Positions 24,154 through 35,561 of a stretch of 64,000 bases of DNA are shown in pieces. This DNA comes from Heracleum sosnowskyi. Taxonomy: Eukaryota; Streptophyta; Magnoliopsida; Apiales; Apiaceae. Position numbers and translations under genes: made by a program. The notes under the pieces are model-generated. The model was not told where the DNA came from. It saw nothing but the letters and a program-made list of their open reading frames with translations, and did not search any database. Every line of letters starts with the position of its first letter. Position 1 is the stretch's first letter. The DNA lies in assembly GCA_030848705.1 (NCBI GenBank), contig CM061245.1, positions 61,096,006 through 61,160,005 of the forward strand, read 5' to 3'.

Positions 24154-25329
24154 AGAGGTAAACGTAATCGGGCGTCCCCTGGTATCTGCTACGATTCAGG
24201 CACAAACAGCCCCAAATGAACTTTTCTGCAATTCTATAAACCCATAGGGTGAAACTACGAGAAAATATCAACAAAATGGTCGGCTTCAATTTTTCCCCAT
24301 TTTCCTAGTATAGCTCCCTTTAGAGGTAAACGTAATCGGGTGTCCCCTGGTATCTGCTACGATTCAGGCACGGACAGACCCAAATGAACTTTTCTGCAAT
24401 TCTATAAACCCATAGGGTGAAACTACGAGAAAATATCCACAAAATGGCCCGCTTCGATTTTTCCCCATTTTCCTTGTATACCTCCCTTTAGAGGTAAACG
24501 TAATCGGGCGTCCCCTGGTATCTGCTACGATTCAGGCACGGACAGCCCCAAATGAACTTTTCTGCAATTCTATAAACCCATAGGGTAAAACTACGAGAAA
24601 ATATCCACAAAATGGCCCGCTTCAATTTGTCCCCATTTTCCTAGTATAGCTCCCTTTAGAGGTAAACGTAATCGGGCGTCCCCTGGCATCTGCTACGATT
24701 CAGGCACGGACAGCCCCAAATGAACTTTTCTGCAATTCTATAAACCCATAAGGTGAAACTACGAGAAAATATCAACAAAATGGTCGGCTTCAATTTTTCC
24801 CCATTTTCCTAGTATAGCTCTCTTTAGAGGTAAACGTAATCGGGTGTCCCCTGGTATCTGCTACGATTCAGGCACGGACAGACCCAAATGAACTTTTCTG
24901 CAATTCTATAAACCCATAGGGTGAAACTACGAGAAAATATCCACAAAATGGCCCGCTTCAATTTTTCCCCATTTTCCTAGTATAGCTCCCTGTAGAGGTA
25001 AACGTAATCGGGCGTCCCCTGGTATCTGCTACGATTCAGGCACGGACAGCCCCAAATGAACTTTTCTGCAATTCTATAAACCCATAGGGTGAAACTACGA
25101 GAAAATATCCACAAAATGGCCCGCTTCGATTTTTCTCCATTTTCCTTGTATACCTCCCTTTAGAGGTAAACGTAATCGGGCGTCCCCTGGTATCTGCTAC
25201 GATTCAGGCACGGACAGCCCCAAATGAACTTTTCTGCAATTCTATAAACCCATAGGGTAAAACTACGAGAAAATATCCACAAAATGGCCCGCTTCAATTT
25301 TTCCCCATTTTCCTAGTATAGCTCCCTGT
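24154..25329 (+). repeat. Seven-monomer junction with hybrid monomers
   Basis: This joins the 17-monomer and 15-monomer zones. 24154 (cacaaac), 24322 and 24490 (caatttgt) are types of the 15-monomer unit. 24658 has the 5' part of the ggcatct type but the gctctc ending of the following type. 24826 has a cgggtg/gaccc start but a cttcaat/ctgtagag end. 24994 is the tttctcc type and 25162 has an ordinary start with a ctgtagag end. Several monomers thus combine halves that are separate elsewhere, as expected from crossing over inside monomers. Confidence 0.8.
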
Positions 25330-27845
25330 AGAGGTAAACGTAATCGGGCGTCCCCTGGTATCTGCTACGATTCAGGCACGGACAGCCCCAAATGAACTTT
25401 TCTGCAATTCTATAAACCCATAGGGTGAAACTACGAGAAAATATCCACAAAATGGCCCGCTTCGATTTTTCTCCATTTTCCTTGTATACCTCCCTTTAGA
25501 GGTAAACGTAATCGGGCGTCCCCTGGTATCTGCTACGATTCAGGCACGGACAGCCCCAAATGAACTTTTCTGCAATTCTATAAACCCATAGGCTAAAACT
25601 ACGAGAAAATATCCACAAAATGGCCCGCTTCTATTTGTCCCCATTTTCCTAGTATAGCTCCCTTTAGAGGTAAACGTAATCGGGCGTCCCCTGGCATCTG
25701 CTACGATTCAGGCACGGACAGCCCCAAATGAACTTTTCTGCAATTCTATAAACCCATAAGGTGAAACTACGAGAAAATATCAACAAAATGGTCGGCTTCA
25801 ATTTTTCCCCATTTTCCTAGTATAGCTCCCTTTAGAGGTAAACGTAATCGGGTGTCCCCTGGTATCTGCTACGATTCAGGCACGGACAGACCCAAATGAA
25901 CTTTTCTGCAATTCTATAAACCCATAGGGTGAAACTACGAGAAAATATCAACAAAATGGTCGGCTTCAATTTTTCCCCATTTTCCTAGTATAGCTCTCTT
26001 TAGAGGTAAACGTAATCGGGTGTCCCCTGGTATCTGCTACGATTCAGGCACGGACAGACCCAAATGAACTTTTCTGCAATTCTATAAACCCATAGGGTGA
26101 AACTACGAGAAAATATCCACAAAATGGCCCGCTTCGATTTTTCCCCATTTTCCTTGTATACCTCCCTTTAGAGGTAAACGTAATCGGGCGTCCCCTGGTA
26201 TCTGCTACGATTCAGGCACGGACAGCCCCAAATGAACTTTTCTGCAATTCTATAAACCAATAGTAACTACGAGAAAATATCCACAAAATGGCCCGCTTCT
26301 ATTTGTCCCCATTTTCCTAGTATAGCTCCCTTTAGAGGTAAACGTAATCGGGCGTCCCCCGGTATCTGCTACGATTCAGGCACGGACAACCCCAAATGAA
26401 CTTTTCTGCAATTCTATAAACCCATAAGGTGAAACTACGAGAAAATATCCACAAAATGGCCCGCTTCGATTTTTCCCCATTTTCCTTGTATAGCTCCCTT
26501 TAGAGGTAAACGTAATCGGGCGTCCCCTGGTATCTGCTACGATTCAGGCACAAACAGCCCCAAATGAACTTTTCTGCAATTCTATAAACCCATAGGGTGA
26601 AACTACGAGAAAATATCAACAAAATGGTCGGCTTCAATTTTTCCCCATTTTCCTAGTATAGCTCCCTTTAGAGGTAAACGTAATCGGGTGTCCCCTGGTA
26701 TCTGCTACGATTCAGGCACGGACAGACCCAAATGAACTTTTCTGCAATTCTATAAACCCATAGGGTGAAACTACGAGAAAATATCCACAAAATGGCCCGC
26801 TTCGATTTTTCCCCATTTTCCTTGTATACCTCCCTTTAGAGGTAAACGTAATCGGGCGTCCCCTGGTATCTGCTACGATTCAGGCACGGACAGCCCCAAA
26901 TGAACTTTTCTGCAATTCTATAAACCCATAGGGTAAAACTACGAGAAAATATCCACAAAATGGCCCGCTTCAATTTGTCCCCATTTTCCTAGTATAGCTC
27001 CCTTTAGAGGTAAACGTAATCGGGCGTCCCCCGGTATCTGCTACGATTCAGGCACGGACAGCCCCAATTGAACTTTTCTGCAATTCTATAAACCCATAAG
27101 GTGAAACTACGAGAAAATATCCACAAAATGGCCCGCTTCGATTTTTCCCCATTTTCCTTGTATAGCTCCCTTTAGAGGTAAACGTAATCGGGCGTCCCCT
27201 GGTATCTGCTACGATTCAGGCACAAACAGCCCCAAATGAACTTTTCTGCAATTCTATAAACCCATAGGGTGAAACTACGAGAAAATATCAACAAAATGGT
27301 CGGCTTCAATTTTTCCCCATTTTCCTAGTATAGCTCCCTTTAGAGGTAAACGTAATCGGGTGTCCCCTGGTATCTGCTACGATTCAGGCACGGACAGACC
27401 CAAATGAACTTTTCTGCAATTCTATAAACCCATAGGGTGAAACTACGAGAAAATATCCACAAAATGGCCCGCTTCGATTTTTCCCCATTTTCCTTGTATA
27501 CCTCCCTTTAGAGGTAAACGTAATCGGGCGTCCCCTGGTATCTGCTACGATTCAGGCACGGACAGCCCCAAATGAACTTTTCTGCAATTCTATAAACCCA
27601 TAGGGTGAAACTACGAGAAAATATCCACAAAATGGCCCGCTTCGATTTTTCCCCATTTTCCTTGTATAGCTCACTTTAGAGGTAAACATAATCGGGCGTC
27701 CCCTGGTATCTGCTACGATTCAGGCACGGACAGCCCCAAATAAACTTTTCTGCAATTCTATAAACCCATAGGGTAAAACTACGAGAAAATATCCACAAAA
27801 TGGCCCGCTTCAATTTTTCCCCATTTTCCTAGTATAGCTCCCTGT
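25330..27845 (+). repeat. 15-monomer HOR, copy 1 (2,516 bp)
   Basis: Fifteen monomers start at 25330 (tttctcc), 25498 (ggctaaaac), 25666 (ggcatct), 25834, 26002, 26170 (164 bp), 26334 (gtcccccgg, acaacccc), 26502 (cacaaac), 26670, 26838 (caatttgt), 27006 (gtcccccgg, ccaattgaac), 27174 (cacaaac), 27342, 27510 (gctcac) and 27678 (acataat, aataaac, ctgtagag). The first seven match 20132-21303 of the 17-monomer unit. 26334-27005 and 27006-27677 are a 672-bp tandem duplication of four monomers within the unit, which explains why cacaaac occurs twice. Confidence 0.94.
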
Positions 27846-30361
27846 AGAGGTAAACGTAATCGGGCGTCCCCTGGTATCTGCTACGATTCAGGCACGGACA
27901 GCCCCAAATGAACTTTTCTGCAATTCTATAAACCCATAGGGTGAAACTACGAGAAAATATCCACAAAATGGCCCGCTTCGATTTTTCTCCATTTTCCTTG
28001 TATACCTCCCTTTAGAGGTAAACGTAATCGGGCGTCCCCTGGTATCTGCTACGATTCAGGCACGGACAGCCCCAAATGAACTTTTCTGCAATTCTATAAA
28101 CCCATAGGCTAAAACTACGAGAAAATATCCACAAAATGGCCCGCTTCTATTTGTCCCCATTTTCCTAGTATAGCTCCCTTTAGAGGTAAACGTAATCGGG
28201 CGTCCCCTGGCATCTGCTACGATTCAGGCACGGACAGCCCCAAATGAACTTTTCTGCAATTCTATAAACCCATAAGGTGAAACTACGAGAAAATATCAAC
28301 AAAATGGTCGGCTTCAATTTTTCCCCATTTTCCTAGTATAGCTCCCTTTAGAGGTAAACGTAATCGGGTGTCCCCTGGTATCTGCTACGATTCAGGCACG
28401 GACAGACCCAAATGAACTTTTCTGCAATTCTATAAACCCATAGGGTGAAACTACGAGAAAATATCAACAAAATGGTCGGCTTCAATTTTTCCCCATTTTC
28501 CTAGTATAGCTCTCTTTAGAGGTAAACGTAATCGGGTGTCCCCTGGTATCTGCTACGATTCAGGCACGGACAGACCCAAATGAACTTTTCTGCAATTCTA
28601 TAAACCCATAGGGTGAAACTACGAGAAAATATCCACAAAATGGCCCGCTTCGATTTTTCCCCATTTTCCTTGTATACCTCCCTTTAGAGGTAAACGTAAT
28701 CGGGCGTCCCCTGGTATCTGCTACGATTCAGGCACGGACAGCCCCAAATGAACTTTTCTGCAATTCTATAAACCAATAGTAACTACGAGAAAATATCCAC
28801 AAAATGGCCCGCTTCTATTTGTCCCCATTTTCCTAGTATAGCTCCCTTTAGAGGTAAACGTAATCGGGCGTCCCCCGGTATCTGCTACGATTCAGGCACG
28901 GACAACCCCAAATGAACTTTTCTGCAATTCTATAAACCCATAAGGTGAAACTACGAGAAAATATCCACAAAATGGCCCGCTTCGATTTTTCCCCATTTTC
29001 CTTGTATAGCTCCCTTTAGAGGTAAACGTAATCGGGCGTCCCCTGGTATCTGCTACGATTCAGGCACAAACAGCCCCAAATGAACTTTTCTGCAATTCTA
29101 TAAACCCATAGGGTGAAACTACGAGAAAATATCAACAAAATGGTCGGCTTCAATTTTTCCCCATTTTCCTAGTATAGCTCCCTTTAGAGGTAAACGTAAT
29201 CGGGTGTCCCCTGGTATCTGCTACGATTCAGGCACGGACAGACCCAAATGAACTTTTCTGCAATTCTATAAACCCATAGGGTGAAACTACGAGAAAATAT
29301 CCACAAAATGGCCCGCTTCGATTTTTCCCCATTTTCCTTGTATACCTCCCTTTAGAGGTAAACGTAATCGGGCGTCCCCTGGTATCTGCTACGATTCAGG
29401 CACGGACAGCCCCAAATGAACTTTTCTGCAATTCTATAAACCCATAGGGTAAAACTACGAGAAAATATCCACAAAATGGCCCGCTTCAATTTGTCCCCAT
29501 TTTCCTAGTATAGCTCCCTTTAGAGGTAAACGTAATCGGGCGTCCCCCGGTATCTGCTACGATTCAGGCACGGACAGCCCCAATTGAACTTTTCTGCAAT
29601 TCTATAAACCCATAAGGTGAAACTACGAGAAAATATCCACAAAATGGCCCGCTTCGATTTTTCCCCATTTTCCTTGTATAGCTCCCTTTAGAGGTAAACG
29701 TAATCGGGCGTCCCCTGGTATCTGCTACGATTCAGGCACAAACAGCCCCAAATGAACTTTTCTGCAATTCTATAAACCCATAGGGTGAAACTACGAGAAA
29801 ATATCAACAAAATGGTCGGCTTCAATTTTTCCCCATTTTCCTAGTATAGCTCCCTTTAGAGGTAAACGTAATCGGGTGTCCCCTGGTATCTGCTACGATT
29901 CAGGCACGGACAGACCCAAATGAACTTTTCTGCAATTCTATAAACCCATAGGGTGAAACTACGAGAAAATATCCACAAAATGGCCCGCTTCGATTTTTCC
30001 CCATTTTCCTTGTATACCTCCCTTTAGAGGTAAACGTAATCGGGCGTCCCCTGGTATCTGCTACGATTCAGGCACGGACAGCCCCAAATGAACTTTTCTG
30101 CAATTCTATAAACCCATAGGGTGAAACTACGAGAAAATATCCACAAAATGGCCCGCTTCGATTTTTCCCCATTTTCCTTGTATAGCTCACTTTAGAGGTA
30201 AACATAATCGGGCGTCCCCTGGTATCTGCTACGATTCAGGCACGGACAGCCCCAAATGAACTTTTCTGCAATTCTATAAACCCATAGGGTAAAACTACGA
30301 GAAAATATCCACAAAATGGCCCGCTTCAATTTTTCCCCATTTTCCTAGTATAGCTCCCTGT
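27846..30361 (+). repeat. 15-monomer HOR, copy 2 (2,516 bp)
   Basis: The same fifteen types follow at an offset of 2,516 bp, with the 164-bp monomer at 28686 and cacaaac monomers at 29018 and 29690. By eye the only difference from copies 1 and 3 that I found is G at 30258 (aaatgaac), where copies 1 and 3 have A (aaataaac). The near identity over 2.5 kb marks very recent amplification. Confidence 0.94.
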
Positions 30362-32877
30362 AGAGGTAAACGTAATCGGGCGTCCCCTGGTATCTGCTAC
30401 GATTCAGGCACGGACAGCCCCAAATGAACTTTTCTGCAATTCTATAAACCCATAGGGTGAAACTACGAGAAAATATCCACAAAATGGCCCGCTTCGATTT
30501 TTCTCCATTTTCCTTGTATACCTCCCTTTAGAGGTAAACGTAATCGGGCGTCCCCTGGTATCTGCTACGATTCAGGCACGGACAGCCCCAAATGAACTTT
30601 TCTGCAATTCTATAAACCCATAGGCTAAAACTACGAGAAAATATCCACAAAATGGCCCGCTTCTATTTGTCCCCATTTTCCTAGTATAGCTCCCTTTAGA
30701 GGTAAACGTAATCGGGCGTCCCCTGGCATCTGCTACGATTCAGGCACGGACAGCCCCAAATGAACTTTTCTGCAATTCTATAAACCCATAAGGTGAAACT
30801 ACGAGAAAATATCAACAAAATGGTCGGCTTCAATTTTTCCCCATTTTCCTAGTATAGCTCCCTTTAGAGGTAAACGTAATCGGGTGTCCCCTGGTATCTG
30901 CTACGATTCAGGCACGGACAGACCCAAATGAACTTTTCTGCAATTCTATAAACCCATAGGGTGAAACTACGAGAAAATATCAACAAAATGGTCGGCTTCA
31001 ATTTTTCCCCATTTTCCTAGTATAGCTCTCTTTAGAGGTAAACGTAATCGGGTGTCCCCTGGTATCTGCTACGATTCAGGCACGGACAGACCCAAATGAA
31101 CTTTTCTGCAATTCTATAAACCCATAGGGTGAAACTACGAGAAAATATCCACAAAATGGCCCGCTTCGATTTTTCCCCATTTTCCTTGTATACCTCCCTT
31201 TAGAGGTAAACGTAATCGGGCGTCCCCTGGTATCTGCTACGATTCAGGCACGGACAGCCCCAAATGAACTTTTCTGCAATTCTATAAACCAATAGTAACT
31301 ACGAGAAAATATCCACAAAATGGCCCGCTTCTATTTGTCCCCATTTTCCTAGTATAGCTCCCTTTAGAGGTAAACGTAATCGGGCGTCCCCCGGTATCTG
31401 CTACGATTCAGGCACGGACAACCCCAAATGAACTTTTCTGCAATTCTATAAACCCATAAGGTGAAACTACGAGAAAATATCCACAAAATGGCCCGCTTCG
31501 ATTTTTCCCCATTTTCCTTGTATAGCTCCCTTTAGAGGTAAACGTAATCGGGCGTCCCCTGGTATCTGCTACGATTCAGGCACAAACAGCCCCAAATGAA
31601 CTTTTCTGCAATTCTATAAACCCATAGGGTGAAACTACGAGAAAATATCAACAAAATGGTCGGCTTCAATTTTTCCCCATTTTCCTAGTATAGCTCCCTT
31701 TAGAGGTAAACGTAATCGGGTGTCCCCTGGTATCTGCTACGATTCAGGCACGGACAGACCCAAATGAACTTTTCTGCAATTCTATAAACCCATAGGGTGA
31801 AACTACGAGAAAATATCCACAAAATGGCCCGCTTCGATTTTTCCCCATTTTCCTTGTATACCTCCCTTTAGAGGTAAACGTAATCGGGCGTCCCCTGGTA
31901 TCTGCTACGATTCAGGCACGGACAGCCCCAAATGAACTTTTCTGCAATTCTATAAACCCATAGGGTAAAACTACGAGAAAATATCCACAAAATGGCCCGC
32001 TTCAATTTGTCCCCATTTTCCTAGTATAGCTCCCTTTAGAGGTAAACGTAATCGGGCGTCCCCCGGTATCTGCTACGATTCAGGCACGGACAGCCCCAAT
32101 TGAACTTTTCTGCAATTCTATAAACCCATAAGGTGAAACTACGAGAAAATATCCACAAAATGGCCCGCTTCGATTTTTCCCCATTTTCCTTGTATAGCTC
32201 CCTTTAGAGGTAAACGTAATCGGGCGTCCCCTGGTATCTGCTACGATTCAGGCACAAACAGCCCCAAATGAACTTTTCTGCAATTCTATAAACCCATAGG
32301 GTGAAACTACGAGAAAATATCAACAAAATGGTCGGCTTCAATTTTTCCCCATTTTCCTAGTATAGCTCCCTTTAGAGGTAAACGTAATCGGGTGTCCCCT
32401 GGTATCTGCTACGATTCAGGCACGGACAGACCCAAATGAACTTTTCTGCAATTCTATAAACCCATAGGGTGAAACTACGAGAAAATATCCACAAAATGGC
32501 CCGCTTCGATTTTTCCCCATTTTCCTTGTATACCTCCCTTTAGAGGTAAACGTAATCGGGCGTCCCCTGGTATCTGCTACGATTCAGGCACGGACAGCCC
32601 CAAATGAACTTTTCTGCAATTCTATAAACCCATAGGGTGAAACTACGAGAAAATATCCACAAAATGGCCCGCTTCGATTTTTCCCCATTTTCCTTGTATA
32701 GCTCACTTTAGAGGTAAACATAATCGGGCGTCCCCTGGTATCTGCTACGATTCAGGCACGGACAGCCCCAAATAAACTTTTCTGCAATTCTATAAACCCA
32801 TAGGGTAAAACTACGAGAAAATATCCACAAAATGGCCCGCTTCAATTTTTCCCCATTTTCCTAGTATAGCTCCCTGT
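30362..32877 (+). repeat. 15-monomer HOR, copy 3 (2,516 bp)
   Basis: The unit repeats again at 2,516 bp: tttctcc at 30362, ggctaaaac at 30530, the 164-bp monomer at 31202, cacaaac monomers at 31534 and 32206, gctcac ending the monomer at 32542, and acataat with aataaac at 32710. It has A in aaataaac as in copy 1. This is the last of the plain 15-monomer copies. Confidence 0.94.
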
Positions 32878-35561
32878 AGAGGTAAACGTAATCGGGCGTC
32901 CCCTGGTATCTGCTACGATTCAGGCACGGACAGCCCCAAATGAACTTTTCTGCAATTCTATAAACCCATAGGGTGAAACTACGAGAAAATATCCACAAAA
33001 TGGCCCGCTTCGATTTTTCTCTATTTTCCTTGTATACCTCCCTTTAGAGGTAAACGTAATCGGGCGTCCCCTGGTATCTGCTACGATTCAGGCACGGACA
33101 GCCCCAAATGAACTTTTCTGCAATTCTATAAACCCATAGGCTAAAACTACGAGAAAATATCCACAAAATGGCCCGCTTCTATTTGTCCCCATTTTCCTAG
33201 TATAGCTCCCTTTAGAGGTAAACGTAATCGGGCGTCCCCTGGCATCTGCTACGATTCAGGCACGGACAGCCCCAAATGAACTTTTCTGCAATTCTATAAA
33301 CCCATAAGGTGAAACTACGAGAAAATATCAACAAAATGGTCGGCTTCAAGTTTTCCCCATTTTCCTAGTATAGCTCCCTTTAGAGGTAAACGTAATCGGG
33401 TGTCCCCTGGTATCTGCTACGATTCAGGCACGGACAGACCCAAATGAACTTTTCTGCAATTCTATAAACCCATAGGGTGAAACTACGAGAAAATATCAAC
33501 AAAATGGTCGGCTTCAATTTTTCCCCATTTTCCTAGTATAGCTCTCTTTAGAGGTAAACGTAATCGGGTGTCCCCTGGTATCTGCTACGATTCAGGCACG
33601 GACAGACCCAAATGAACTTTTCTGCAATTCTATAAACCCATAGGGTGAAACTACGAGAAAATATCCACAAAATGGCCCGCTTCGATTTTTCCCCATTTTC
33701 CTTGTATACCTCCCTTTAGAGGTAAACGTAATCGGGCGTCCCCTGGTATCTGCTACGATTCAGGCACGGACAGCCCCAAATGAACTTTTCTGCAATTCTA
33801 TAAACCAATAGTAACTACGAGAAAATATCCACAAAATGGCCCGCTTCTATTTGTCCCCATTTTCCTAGTATAGCTCCCTTTAGAGGTAAACGTAATCGGG
33901 CGTCCCCCGGTATCTGCTACGATTCAGGCACGGACAACCCCAAATGAACTTTTCTGCAATTCTATAAACCCATAAGGTGAAACTACGAGAAAATATCCAC
34001 AAAATGGCCCGCTTCGATTTTTCCCCATTTTCCTTGTATAGCTCCCTTTAGAGGTAAACGTAATCGGGCGTCCCCTGGTATCTGCTACGATTCAGGCACA
34101 AACAGCCCCAAATGAACTTTTCTGCAATTCTATAAACCCATAGGGTGAAACTACGAGAAAATATCAACAAAATGGTCGGCTTCAATTTTTCCCCATTTTC
34201 CTAGTATAGCTCCCTTTAGAGGTAAACGTAATCGGGTGTCCCCTGGTATCTGCTACGATTCAGGCACGGACAGACCCAAATGAACTTTTCTGCAATTCTA
34301 TAAACCCATAGGGTGAAACTACGAGAAAATATCCACAAAATGGCCCGCTTCGATTTTTCCCCATTTTCCTTGTATACCTCCCTTTAGAGGTAAACGTAAT
34401 CGGGCGTCCCCTGGTATCTGCTACGATTCAGGCACGGACAGCCCCAAATGAACTTTTCTGCAATTCTATAAACCCATAGGGTAAAACTACGAGAAAATAT
34501 CCACAAAATGGCCCGCTTCAATTTGTCCCCATTTTCCTAGTATAGCTCCCTTTAGAGGTAAACGTAATCGGGCGTCCCCCGGTATCTGCTACGATTCAGG
34601 CACGGACAGCCCCAATTGAACTTTTCTGCAATTCTATAAACCCATAAGGTGAAACTACGAGAAAATATCCACAAAATGGCCCGCTTCGATTTTTCCCCAT
34701 TTTCCTTGTATAGCTCCCTTTAGAGGTAAACGTAATCGGGCGTCCCCTGGTATCTGCTACGATTCAGGCACAAACAGCCCCAAATGAACTTTTCTGCAAT
34801 TCTATAAACCCATAGGGTGAAACTACGAGAAAATATCAACAAAATGGTCGGCTTCAATTTTTCCCCATTTTCCTAGTATAGCTCCCTTTAGAGGTAAACG
34901 TAATCGGGTGTCCCCTGGTATCTGCTACGATTCAGGCACGGACAGACCCAAATGAACTTTTCTGCAATTCTATAAACCCATAGGGTGAAACTACGAGAAA
35001 ATATCCACAAAATGGCCCGCTTCGATTTTTCCCCATTTTCCTTGTATACCTCCCTTTAGAGGTAAACGTAATCGGGCGTCCCCTGGTATCTGCTACGATT
35101 CAGGCACGGACAGCCCCAAATGAACTTTTCTGCAATTCTATAAACCCATAGGGTAAAACTACGAGAAAATATCCACAAAATGGCCCGCTTCAATTTGTCC
35201 CCATTTTCCTAGTATAGCTCCCTTTAGAGGTAAACGTAATCGGGCGTCCCCTGGTATCTGCTACGATTCAGGCACGGACAGCCCCAATTGAACTTTTCTG
35301 CAATTCTATAAACCCATAAGGTAAAACTACGAGAAAATATCCACAAAATGACCCTCTTCGATTTTTCCCCATTTTCCTTGTATAGCTCCCTTTAGAGGTA
35401 AACGGAATCGGGCGTCCCCTGGTATCTGCTACGATTCAGGCACGGACAGCCCCAAATGAACTTTTCTGCAATTCTATAAACCCATAGGGTAAAACTACGA
35501 GAAAATATCCACAAAATGGCCCGCTTCAATTTTTCCCCATTTTCCTAGTATAGCTCCCTGT
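32878..35561 (+). repeat. 16-monomer HOR, copy 1 (2,684 bp)
   Basis: The first thirteen monomers follow the 15-monomer unit (164-bp form at 33718, cacaaac at 34050 and 34722). The last two types are replaced by three: caatttgt (35058), ccaattgaac with gaccctctt and aaggtaaaac (35226), and acggaat (35394), giving sixteen. The substituted types resemble the caatttgt-ccaattgaac-acggaat run of the 12-monomer zone (2016-2519). The monomer at 35394 has an acggaat start and a ctgtagag end, so it is a hybrid. A T at 33022 and a G at 33350 (cttcaag) separate it from the 15-monomer copies. Confidence 0.92.
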
